From the NCBI GenBank assembly GCA_016303225.1, contig JAEDMC010000198.1:1-5012 (forward strand): a stretch of DNA of 5,012 nucleotides, given 5' to 3'. Within the stretch, counting starts at the first letter, position 1, and every line of letters begins with the position of its first letter. The notes beneath the pieces were generated by a model. It ran no database searches. It was not told the origin of the DNA and saw nothing but the letters and a program-made list of their open reading frames with translations. This document shows, piece after piece, positions 1-4,997 of the stretch. The stretch comes from Kiritimatiellia bacterium. GTDB lineage: Bacteria > Verrucomicrobiota > Kiritimatiellia > RFP12 > UBA1067. Made by a program: the position numbers and the translations under genes.

Positions 1-50
1 GCCCAACGCCATTGCCAGAAGGAAGAAAGAACCGTATCTCCGAAACGAGG

Positions 51-386
51 TCATACAGTCACCACGGTTTCTGCCGGAAAAGCCGCAAAAGCGGCAAAAT
101 CACGTCTGTTGTTGAGAACCCTGTCCACATAGACCTCATCTTCCTTCTCACGAAAGAATATGACATAACTTCCGACCTGCAAGAACCGATATTCGTCCGT
201 AGTAAGCGGCAGTGGGCCGACCGGCGGGAAGCGCGTGGCGCGCCCTGGAATCTTTCGTGCCGCCGCAAGCATGTCCAAGACAATGGACTGGCCCTTCTGC
301 GGGTTACCCAGCTCGTCCGCAAAGTAGTCAAATATCTCTTCAAGATCAAGCTGGGCCTGTGGAGAATAACGGAGCCGATCAGACAC
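51..386 (-). CDS. RelE/ParE-family toxin of a type II toxin-antitoxin pair
   Basis: A 111-residue protein, the usual length for the RelE/ParE superfamily. Seen: an N-terminal strand and helix (LRYSPQAQLDLEEIFDYFAD, residues 5-24), a second helix around 29-46, and the conserved beta-sheet block YRFLQVGSYVIFFREKED (66-83) followed by VYVDRVLNNRRDF (85-97), which is the family's signature C-terminal half. ParE members poison DNA gyrase and RelE members cleave mRNA at the ribosome; the sequence alone does not decide which. I chose the GTG start at 384-386 because an AAGGA Shine-Dalgarno (395-399) lies 8 bases upstream and because the family's N-terminus begins here. The frame stays open to an ATG at 513-515, but that would add 43 residues reading through the antitoxin gene. 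It overlaps the antitoxin by 8 bases (GTGTCTGA), so translation is probably coupled. Family assignment is confident; target is unknown. Confidence 0.88.
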   Translation of the reverse strand: MSDRLRYSPQAQLDLEEIFDYFADELGNPQKGQSIVLDMLAAARKIPGRATRFPPVGPLPLTTDEYRFLQVGSYVIFFREKEDEVYVDRVLNNRRDFAAFAAFPAETVVTV

Positions 387-636
387 GGCAACGATCCTTG
401 AAATGCCGCTCCATGTCTGTTGCAGAAATCCACCCTTGCGTCGCACCAGACCTCTTTCCTCGCTGAAGTTCATACGAAAGCCGCATTGCACCCTCCATGC
501 GACCGAAGTCTCCAATGTCCATCAGCACATAGCGCCCCGTGCCATTCTTGGTCAGGTAAACGGGCGAGCCCACCTCAACATTCCGCAGCACGTCAGGATA
601 GTTTCTCAAATCAGAAATCGGCTTGATAATCGGCAT
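379..636 (-). CDS. Phd/YefM-family antitoxin
   Basis: An 85-residue protein with the classic Phd/YefM N-terminus: IKPISDLRNYPDVLRNV (residues 4-20), then a strand-turn-strand with PVYLTKNGTGRYVLMD (25-40) and a helix starting DIGDFGRMEG. In this family the N-terminal half dimerises and binds the operator, while the flexible C-terminal part (here about 55-85, with GWISATDMERHF at 67-78) wraps round the toxin and neutralises it. It is first in a two-gene unit; its TGA lies 8 bases inside the toxin gene. The start at 634-636 is preceded by AAAGGA (641-646) with a 4-base spacer. It probably represses its own promoter, as other Phd proteins do; that is inferred from the family. The pair sits divergent to the metF operon and has no evident functional link to it. 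Confidence 0.88.
   Translation of the reverse strand: MPIIKPISDLRNYPDVLRNVEVGSPVYLTKNGTGRYVLMDIGDFGRMEGAMRLSYELQRGKRSGATQGWISATDMERHFKDRCRV
395..399 (-). promoter_or_regulatory. Shine-Dalgarno of the toxin gene
   Basis: AAGGA on the - strand, 8 bases upstream of the GTG at 384-386. It lies inside the antitoxin's coding region and is the main reason for starting the toxin at GTG rather than at the far-upstream ATG. Confidence 0.7.
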
Positions 637-640
637 AACA

Positions 641-646
641 TCCTTT
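641..646 (-). promoter_or_regulatory. Shine-Dalgarno of the antitoxin gene
   Basis: AAAGGA on the - strand, 4 bases before the ATG at 634-636. It shows that this genome does use SD-led initiation, which makes the lack of such a site before metF noticeable. Confidence 0.65.
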
Positions 647-666
647 CGACATATTCATCGAAGAAT

Positions 667-696
667 AATGTACCATATTTTAGAAGGTTGCGTCAA
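667..696 (-). promoter_or_regulatory. Probable promoter of the toxin-antitoxin operon
   Basis: On the - strand a TTGACG hexamer (691-696, 5 of 6 to the sigma-70 consensus) is followed after 18 bases by TACATT (667-672, 4 of 6). The start of transcription would fall near 660, giving a leader of roughly 25 bases that includes the antitoxin's SD. The region is AT-rich relative to its surroundings. The weak -10 leaves some doubt; TAAAAT nearby is too close to the -35 to pair with it. Confidence 0.45.
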
Positions 697-735
697 TACG
701 ACAGACACCTCATCCCGCCCTGGAGTGTAGGAAAA

Positions 736-744
736 TGGTATAAT
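736..744 (+). promoter_or_regulatory. Extended -10 promoter of the metF operon
   Basis: TGGTATAAT matches the extended -10 consensus TGnTATAAT perfectly. No -35 hexamer is visible at the right distance (around 716-721 the sequence is CGCCCT), which is typical of extended -10 promoters. Transcription starting about 7 bases downstream would begin near 751, only a few bases before the metF ATG at 755. No SD-like sequence stands before that ATG. An upstream promoter producing a longer leader cannot be ruled out, but the gap to the antitoxin gene is only 118 bases. Confidence 0.6.
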
Positions 745-754
745 TTCTTTCGAC

Positions 755-1618
755 ATGAAAATTCCAGAGATTCTGCAGTCACAACGTCCCTCCATTTCCT
801 TCGAGGTGTTTCCGCCGAAGGCGTCCGCGCCGTTCGAGCCGATCGCTGCTGCCGTCGAGCAGCTCTGCGACCAGCGGCCCGCCTTCATGTCCGTCACCTA
901 TGGCGCCGGCGGCGGTGCCAACGCGAACACGCTTCCGATCGCGAAGCGCATCCTCGCCAAGGGCATAACGCCCCTCGCCCACCTCACCTGCCTCACCTCC
1001 ACGCGCGAACGCATTCAGGACGAACTTGCCGCGCTCAAGGCAGCCGACATCGAGAACATTCTCGCGCTCCGCGGGGACCGTCCGGCGGACAGCGGACCGA
1101 CACCAGGCTGCTATGCCCACGCCAGCGATCTTGCCGCGGACATCCGCAGCTTCGGCGGCTTCGCCGTCGGCGGCGCGTGCTATCCCGAGAGCCATCCCGA
1201 ATGCGCGCACTTGGCAGACGACATCGACAACCTCAAGAAGAAGGTCGACGCGGGCGTCGAGTTCCTGACGACGCAGATGTTCTTCGACAACAACATCCTC
1301 TACCGCTATCTTGCAAAGGTCCGCGAACACGGCATCACCGTGCCGATCGTCGCCGGCGTCATGCCCGTCACCAACGGCAAGCAGATTCAGCGCATCTGCC
1401 AGCTCTCGGGCACCTATCTTCCCTCCCGTTTCAAGATGATTGTGGACCGCTTCGGGGACCGTCCGGACCAGATGCTCTCCGCCGGCATCGCCTACGCGAG
1501 CGAACAGATCGTCGATCTCTTCGCCAACGGCGTCAACCACGTGCACGTCTACACGATGAACAAGCCGGAGGTCGGCGCGGAAATCATCCGCAACCTGGGA
1601 TCCATCGTTGAAGCCTGA
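755..1618 (+). CDS. metF: Methylenetetrahydrofolate reductase
   Basis: A 287-residue FAD-dependent TIM-barrel enzyme (E. coli MetF is 296) that reduces 5,10-methylene-THF to 5-methyl-THF, the methyl donor for MetH. Visible family motifs in order: ISFEVFPPK (14-22) with E17 in the position of the E. coli catalytic Glu28; MSVTYGAGGG; HLTCLT; LALRGDRP with D108 in the place of E. coli Asp120 near the flavin; FLTTQMFFDN with folate-binding Q174 in the place of Gln183; VPIVAGVMPVTN; and the C-terminal HVHVYTMNKPE strand that closes the barrel. The spacing of these residues agrees with E. coli within a few positions. The ATG at 755 is the only canonical start: an in-frame TAG lies at 728. The last 11 bases overlap the next gene, which supplies the reactivation partner of MetH. 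The cytosolic, bacterial short form has no eukaryote-like regulatory domain. Confidence 0.96.
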   Translation: MKIPEILQSQRPSISFEVFPPKASAPFEPIAAAVEQLCDQRPAFMSVTYGAGGGANANTLPIAKRILAKGITPLAHLTCLTSTRERIQDELAALKAADIENILALRGDRPADSGPTPGCYAHASDLAADIRSFGGFAVGGACYPESHPECAHLADDIDNLKKKVDAGVEFLTTQMFFDNNILYRYLAKVREHGITVPIVAGVMPVTNGKQIQRICQLSGTYLPSRFKMIVDRFGDRPDQMLSAGIAYASEQIVDLFANGVNHVHVYTMNKPEVGAEIIRNLGSIVEA

Positions 1619-2162
1619 CCGCGCCGAGATCCTGCGCTATTTGCGCATGGGCAACGCCGCCCCCGACGCGGCGCTCGTCCAGCGCATTGACGCCGTCGAA
1701 AAGAAAGTTCTCGCCGCCGCTCGACCGCGCCATCTCGCCGATCTGGTTGCTCTAGAATTTCCAGAATCTCCAGAATGTCTAGTCGGGACGCTGAAACTTC
1801 GCAGCGCCGCGCTACGGCGCACTCTCGCAGGCGCAAAGCGCGCTTACCTTTTCGCCGCAACACTCGGCCATGAGGTCGACCTTCTGCTCCGCCGCTACGC
1901 GGCAACGGACTCGGCCGACCTTCTGATCGCCCAGGCCGTCGCGACCGCCGTCCTCGAAGGCTATGCCGACGAGGCGTGCGAAGCTCTCGAAGGTCCGCGC
2001 ACGCCGCGCTTTTCGCCTGGCTACGGCGATCTGCCGCTCGAGACCCAGCGCGATTTCCTTGCCGCCATCGACGGACAACGCCGTCTCGGCATCACCCTTA
2101 CGGACACCTGCCTCATGATTCCCTCGAAGAGCGTGACGGCCATCATCGGAATTCTCTCATGA
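1608..2162 (+). CDS. Stand-alone methionine synthase activation-domain (AdoMet-binding) protein
   Basis: A 184-residue protein corresponding to the C-terminal activation domain of full-length MetH, here a separate gene, as in Thermotoga maritima and many Clostridia. The domain binds AdoMet and lets MetH re-methylate cobalamin that has been oxidised to cob(II)alamin; a reductant is also needed and is not encoded in this window. Seen: N-terminal AEILRYLRM helix, the central ATLGHEVDLLLRR segment and the AVATAVLEGYADEACEAL helix, then RFSPGYGDLPLETQ. That last block contains the AdoMet-contact motif RxxxGY (R134, G138, Y139). It is followed by LGITLTDTCLMIPSKSVTAIIG at the end (core MIPSKSVTAIIG, 170-181). 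The start is TTG at 1608, inside metF: the family's EILRYL N-terminus lies right after it, while the next ATG would remove it. The TGA overlaps the metH ATG in an ATGA. An AT-rich 9-bp tandem repeat lies inside (codons 48-59). Confidence 0.88.
   Translation: MKPDRAEILRYLRMGNAAPDAALVQRIDAVEKKVLAAARPRHLADLVALEFPESPECLVGTLKLRSAALRRTLAGAKRAYLFAATLGHEVDLLLRRYAATDSADLLIAQAVATAVLEGYADEACEALEGPRTPRFSPGYGDLPLETQRDFLAAIDGQRRLGITLTDTCLMIPSKSVTAIIGILS
1750..1785 (+). repeat. 9-bp tandem repeat inside the activation-protein gene
   Basis: Three consecutive copies of YTCYAGAAT (CTCTAGAAT, TTCCAGAAT, CTCCAGAAT) followed by a degenerate fourth unit, GTCTAGTCG. The unit is three codons, so the reading frame is kept; the protein reads LEF PES PEC L across it. 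The block is AT-rich and sits abruptly in high-GC coding sequence. On the opposite strand it reads as a repeated Leu-Glu-Ile. Confidence 0.8.
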
Positions 2163-4501
2163 TCACTTTTCTCGACGGTGCGATGGGCACCCAACTGCAG
2201 AACCGCGGACTTCAGCCCGGCGAAATTCCCGAGCTCTGGAACCTGACGCGTCCCGCGGACATCACCGCCGTCCACCGCGCCTACCTCGAAGCCGGGGCGG
2301 ACATCGTCTCGACCAACACCTTCGGCGCGAATCCTGCGAAATACCACGGCGACGTGCCGCTCAAGGACGTGATCGCCGCCGCCGTCCAATGCGCACGCGA
2401 CGCCGGCGCAAAGCGCGTCGCCCTGGACGTCGGCCCGACGGGCAGGCTCCTCAAGCCCGCCGGCGACTTCGAATTCGACGCGGCCTACGACGCCTTCGCC
2501 GAGCAGATCCGCCTGGGCGCGGAAGCCGGCGCCGACCTCGTCTTCCTCGAGACCTTCGGCGACACCTACGAGCTCAAGGCCGCGCTTCTCGCCGCCAAGG
2601 AGAACGCCAAGCTCCCGATTCTCGCGTCCGTCGCCCTCGGCGAGGACGGCAAGCTCCTCACGGGGGCGGACGTCGACACCATCGCGGCGCTCTTCAATGC
2701 GCTCAAGCCCGACGCCGCGGGCTTCAACTGCGGACTCGGTCCCGACCGCCTGCTCCCCTTCCTGAAGCGCTTCGCCGAACGGACGAATCTGCCAATCATC
2801 GCCAAGCCCAACGCGGGGCTCCCCAAGGTCGTGGACGGCAAGACCGTCTTCACCGTCGGTCCTGATGAATTCGCCCGCGACGTCGCCGCCTGCATCGAAG
2901 CCGGCGCCACCTACGTCGGCGGCTGCTGCGGAACCACACCACGGCACATCGCAGCGATTAAGAGGACGGAAGACATCAGACGGGAGACGAGAACGTTGCC
3001 GACCGTAGTCTCTTCGTATTCGCGAGCTGTAGAGCTCCCCTTCGACGATTCAATCGTCATCGGCGAGCGCATCAACCCAACCGGCAAGAAGAAGCTCCGC
3101 GAGGCGTACAAGTCGGGCGACACCGGCTACATCCTCCGCGAGGCGATTGCGCAGGTCGAGGCCGGCGCGGCGATTCTCGACGTCAACGCGGGCGTGCCCG
3201 GGCTGGACGAGCCACAGGTCCTGCGGACGACCGTGGAGGCCATTCAGAGCGTCACCGACACGCCGCTGCAGATCGACACGGCCGACCCCGTCGCGCTCGA
3301 AAACGCGCTCCGCCACTACAATGGCAAGGCGATGGTCAATTCAGTCAACGCGAAGGAAGAGTCGATGAACGCCGTCTTTCCGATCGTCGCCAAATACGGC
3401 GGCGTTCTCGTGGCGCTCACGCTCGACGAGAACGGCATTCCGCCGACAGCCGACGGCCGCCTTGCGCTCGCCAAGAAAATCATCGACCGCGGCGCCGAGT
3501 ACGGACTCACCAAGGACGACTTCGTGATCGACGTCCTCTGCCTTGCGACGAGCGCCGATCCGTCCAGCGCCTCGGTGATCCTCGAATCGCTCCGCCGCAT
3601 CCGCGCCGAACTGGGCGTGCGGACCGTCTTGGGCGTCTCGAACATCTCGTTCGGACTCCCCGCGCGGCCCCAGCTGAACGCGACCTTCTACGCGCTCGCG
3701 CTCGGTGCCGGCCTTACGAGCGCGATCGTGAATCCGCTCTCGCCGGAAATGATGTCCGCCTACCGCAGCTGGCGCGCGCTCCTAGCCCACGATCCCGGTT
3801 GCGCCGCCTGGATCGCGGCCAACGCCGAGGGGACCAGTCCTAACGTCTCACGTCTCTCGTCTCAAGTCCTGCCGCCCAACCTTTGCCTTAACGAAGCCAT
3901 TCTCCATGGCCTCAAGGCCGACGCGGCTGCGGCCGCGCGAGACGCGCTTGCCGCGGGCAAGCAGCCGGTCGAGATCATCGACGGCGAGATCGTGCCGGCG
4001 CTCGAGACGGTCGGCAAGGGCTTCGAGACGGGCAAGCTCTTCCTGCCGCAACTTCTCATGGCGGCCGAAGCGGCGGCGCAGGCGTTTGACGTCATTCGCG
4101 CGGCGCTCGCGAAGTCAGGACAGGCGGCGGAGAAGAAAGGTCCGATCGTCATTGCAACCGTCAAGGGCGACATCCACGACATCGGCAAGAACATCGTGCG
4201 CGCGCTCTTGGAGAACTACGGCTTCGACGTCATCGACCTCGGACGCGACGTGCCGCCGGAAACGATTGTCGAGACCGCGCTCAAGACGGGCTGCAAGCTG
4301 GTCGGGCTTTCCGCGCTCATGACGACGACGGTCGTCGCAATGAAGGAGACGGTCGCGCAACTCCGTGCGGCCGATCCGTCGATCAAGACCATTGTCGGCG
4401 GCGCCGTGCTCACGCAGGAATATGCGGACGAAATCGGGGCGACCTACTACGCGAAGGACGCGATGTCGTCCGTGCGCATCGCCGAGTCGATCTTCACCTA
4501 A
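2159..4501 (+). CDS. metH: Cobalamin-dependent methionine synthase, short form without activation domain
   Basis: A 780-residue protein that transfers the methyl of 5-methyl-THF through cobalamin to homocysteine. Domains: homocysteine methyltransferase barrel, 1-265, opening LDGAMGT and with zinc ligands C191 (GFNCG) and C256/C257 (GGCCGTT); pterin-binding barrel, about 298-545, with IGERINPTG (301-309), DVNAG (341-345), PLQIDT and NSVN (394-397); cobalamin cap helices, about 574-650, with FETGKLFLPQ; Rossmann B12 domain, 660-780, with GDIHDIG (670-676) where H673 is the axial cobalt ligand, SALMTT (S718) and GGA (747-749). All catalytic residues I can check are present. E. coli MetH is 1227 residues; the missing C-terminus is the activation domain, supplied by the gene immediately upstream. 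The ATG at 2159-2161 overlaps that gene's stop in ATGA; the frame continues upstream to 1976 but only as an overlap. There is no strong SD, so translation probably depends on coupling. Both interdomain linkers carry odd low-complexity sequence. Confidence 0.97.
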   Translation: MITFLDGAMGTQLQNRGLQPGEIPELWNLTRPADITAVHRAYLEAGADIVSTNTFGANPAKYHGDVPLKDVIAAAVQCARDAGAKRVALDVGPTGRLLKPAGDFEFDAAYDAFAEQIRLGAEAGADLVFLETFGDTYELKAALLAAKENAKLPILASVALGEDGKLLTGADVDTIAALFNALKPDAAGFNCGLGPDRLLPFLKRFAERTNLPIIAKPNAGLPKVVDGKTVFTVGPDEFARDVAACIEAGATYVGGCCGTTPRHIAAIKRTEDIRRETRTLPTVVSSYSRAVELPFDDSIVIGERINPTGKKKLREAYKSGDTGYILREAIAQVEAGAAILDVNAGVPGLDEPQVLRTTVEAIQSVTDTPLQIDTADPVALENALRHYNGKAMVNSVNAKEESMNAVFPIVAKYGGVLVALTLDENGIPPTADGRLALAKKIIDRGAEYGLTKDDFVIDVLCLATSADPSSASVILESLRRIRAELGVRTVLGVSNISFGLPARPQLNATFYALALGAGLTSAIVNPLSPEMMSAYRSWRALLAHDPGCAAWIAANAEGTSPNVSRLSSQVLPPNLCLNEAILHGLKADAAAAARDALAAGKQPVEIIDGEIVPALETVGKGFETGKLFLPQLLMAAEAAAQAFDVIRAALAKSGQAAEKKGPIVIATVKGDIHDIGKNIVRALLENYGFDVIDLGRDVPPETIVETALKTGCKLVGLSALMTTTVVAMKETVAQLRAADPSIKTIVGGAVLTQEYADEIGATYYAKDAMSSVRIAESIFT
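2972..2997 (-). repeat. GAGACG-rich module in the first metH linker
   Basis: This stretch (centre GGGAGACGAG) lies between the homocysteine barrel and the pterin barrel, about codons 272-280. Its reverse complement aligns by hand with 3842-3868 at 22 of 27 columns with one gap. It translates as DIRRETRTL and is not part of any recognised motif. Confidence 0.5.
3842..3868 (+). repeat. CGTCTC-rich module in the second metH linker
   Basis: Contains CGTCTC-type units in quick succession (GTCTCACGTCTCTCGTCTC) at about codons 562-570, in the linker between the pterin barrel and the cobalamin cap. It is an inverted, diverged copy of the module at 2972-2997. The encoded NVSRLSSQV does not belong to either flanking domain. 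Confidence 0.5.
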
Positions 4502-4523
4502 GCGCCGTCGCCCTCGCCAATCG

Positions 4524-4802
4524 TCAGTCCTTCAACCGGTAATATGTGGTCAGTTGTTTGGGACCAACGCGAACATCGACGAATTCAAAGGCACCGCCTT
4601 GGCGCAAGCAGCGCAACTCTCGAGAAACAGTCGAACGGCTGACCCCTAGTTGCCGGGCCATATGAGTCGTGAGCGGCCTGACGAGCCCCGTCTTCGGATC
4701 GACTCGCCGCCGAAGATTCTCCATTACGCGCTGACCAAAGTCAAACGGAATCTTCGGCGGACGCCCCCTCGGATTCCCCGTCGCTCGATGTGCCTTTCCC
4801 AT
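4524..4802 (-). CDS. Small AT-hook and winged helix-turn-helix DNA-binding protein
   Basis: A 92-residue, basic protein that I cannot assign to a named family. Seen: an AT-hook-like core PRGRPPK (residues 11-17, RGRP at 12-15) near the N-terminus; a helix around 22-33; a helix-turn-helix at about 45-67 with HMARQLGVSRSTVSRELRCL, whose STVSREL looks like a recognition helix; and a C-terminal beta-wing, FEFVDVRV...TTYYRL (72-90). Such a protein would bind DNA, most likely as a transcriptional regulator, perhaps of itself. The start at 4800-4802 is the first possible one: an in-frame TGA lies two codons upstream. AAGAGGA (4813-4819) lies 10 bases before it and a nearer GGA 6 bases before. It is convergent with metH with 22 bases between the stops and no terminator visible. 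The overall look, short with HTH and wing, also fits a phage- or plasmid-type accessory protein. Confidence 0.72.
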   Translation of the reverse strand: MGKAHRATGNPRGRPPKIPFDFGQRVMENLRRRVDPKTGLVRPLTTHMARQLGVSRSTVSRELRCLRQGGAFEFVDVRVGPKQLTTYYRLKD

Positions 4803-4831
4803 TCGTCATCCATCCTCTTATGTTTTGCCAA

Positions 4832-4840
4832 TACAGTGTA
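4832..4840. promoter_or_regulatory. Possible operator palindrome TACA-G-TGTA
   Basis: A perfect 4-base inverted repeat with one central base, just downstream of the -10 box of the HTH gene, where transcription should start. A repressor bound here would block initiation. It is short and could be chance. Confidence 0.25.
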
Positions 4841-4841
4841 A

Positions 4842-4850
4842 ATTATAGCA
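4842..4850 (-). promoter_or_regulatory. Extended -10 promoter of the HTH gene
   Basis: On the - strand TGCTATAAT matches TGnTATAAT exactly. As with metF, no good -35 is found at 17 bases (ACCAAC there). Transcription would start near 4835 and leave a leader of about 30 bases containing the AAGAGGA site. The local sequence 4820-4862 is clearly AT-rich. Confidence 0.55.
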
Positions 4851-4853
4851 AAT

Positions 4854-4867
4854 AACCATAACTGGTT
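4854..4867. promoter_or_regulatory. Possible operator palindrome AACCA-TAAC-TGGTT
   Basis: A perfect 5-base inverted repeat with a 4-base centre, covering the spacer and the -35 region of the HTH gene's promoter. Its centre is about 24 bases from that of the palindrome at 4832-4840, on the other side of the -10 box. The two half-site sequences differ, so one protein binding both is not implied. Confidence 0.25.
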
Positions 4868-4912
4868 GGTAATGTCGCTGAGCTGGAGACGATCAAGGCG
4901 AATACCAAGAGA

Positions 4913-4985
4913 GGGAAGCGGCTTCTTCCAAAGGGGAAGCGGCTTCTTCCAAAGGGAAAGCGGCTTCTTCCAAAGGGGAAGCGGC
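4913..4985 (+). repeat. 21-bp tandem repeat, three copies and a partial fourth
   Basis: Copies at 4913-4933, 4934-4954 and 4955-4975, with a fourth starting at 4976 that diverges after ten bases. The unit begins GGGAAGCGGCTTCTTCC and ends AAAG; the only change in the full copies is GGGAAG to GGAAAG in the third. Each unit contains the inverted pair GGAAG/CTTCC and the near-palindrome GAAGCGGCTTC. Because 21 is seven codons, the array is open in several frames on both strands. Confidence 0.92.
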
Positions 4986-4997
4986 GTCTCGCCGCTT
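4979..4997. repeat. Perfect hairpin closing the tandem array
   Basis: AAGCGGCGTCTCGCCGCTT is an 8-bp perfect stem with a 3-base TCT loop. It grows directly out of the partial fourth repeat copy. No T-run follows on either strand, so it is not a standard intrinsic terminator; it looks more like a REP-type palindromic unit. Confidence 0.7.

Noticed and set aside
387..515. Longer version of the toxin starting at the ATG at 513-515
   Set aside because: The extra 43 residues read through the antitoxin gene in another frame and resemble no RelE/ParE N-terminus; the GTG at 384-386 has a good SD and gives the family length.
779..1546. Open frame on the - strand opposite metF
   Set aside because: Its composition is that of an antisense shadow, no domain is recognisable, and metF is secure.
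403..1611. Long + strand open frame of about 400 codons across the toxin-antitoxin genes and metF
   Set aside because: It is an Arg/Pro-rich shadow frame caused by high GC; the metF frame in the same place has all the family motifs.
1976..2158. N-terminal extension of metH by 61 codons
   Set aside because: It overlaps the conserved end of the activation protein, is arginine-rich out-of-frame sequence, and the MetH family starts at the ITFLDGAMGT segment.
2021..2947. Open frame of about 300 codons on the - strand opposite metH
   Set aside because: Gly/Val/Glu-rich antisense shadow of high-GC codons; no motif and no promoter.
4650..4841. Small + strand open frame opposite the HTH gene
   Set aside because: It has no SD and a proline/arginine/serine-rich shadow composition, while the - strand frame has a clear HTH, SD and promoter.
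4979..4997. Intrinsic terminator at the end of the window
   Set aside because: The stem is strong but neither strand has a T-run after it; it is better described as a palindromic repeat.
4913..4997. CRISPR array
   Set aside because: The 21-bp units are directly adjacent with no unique spacers, so this is a plain tandem repeat.
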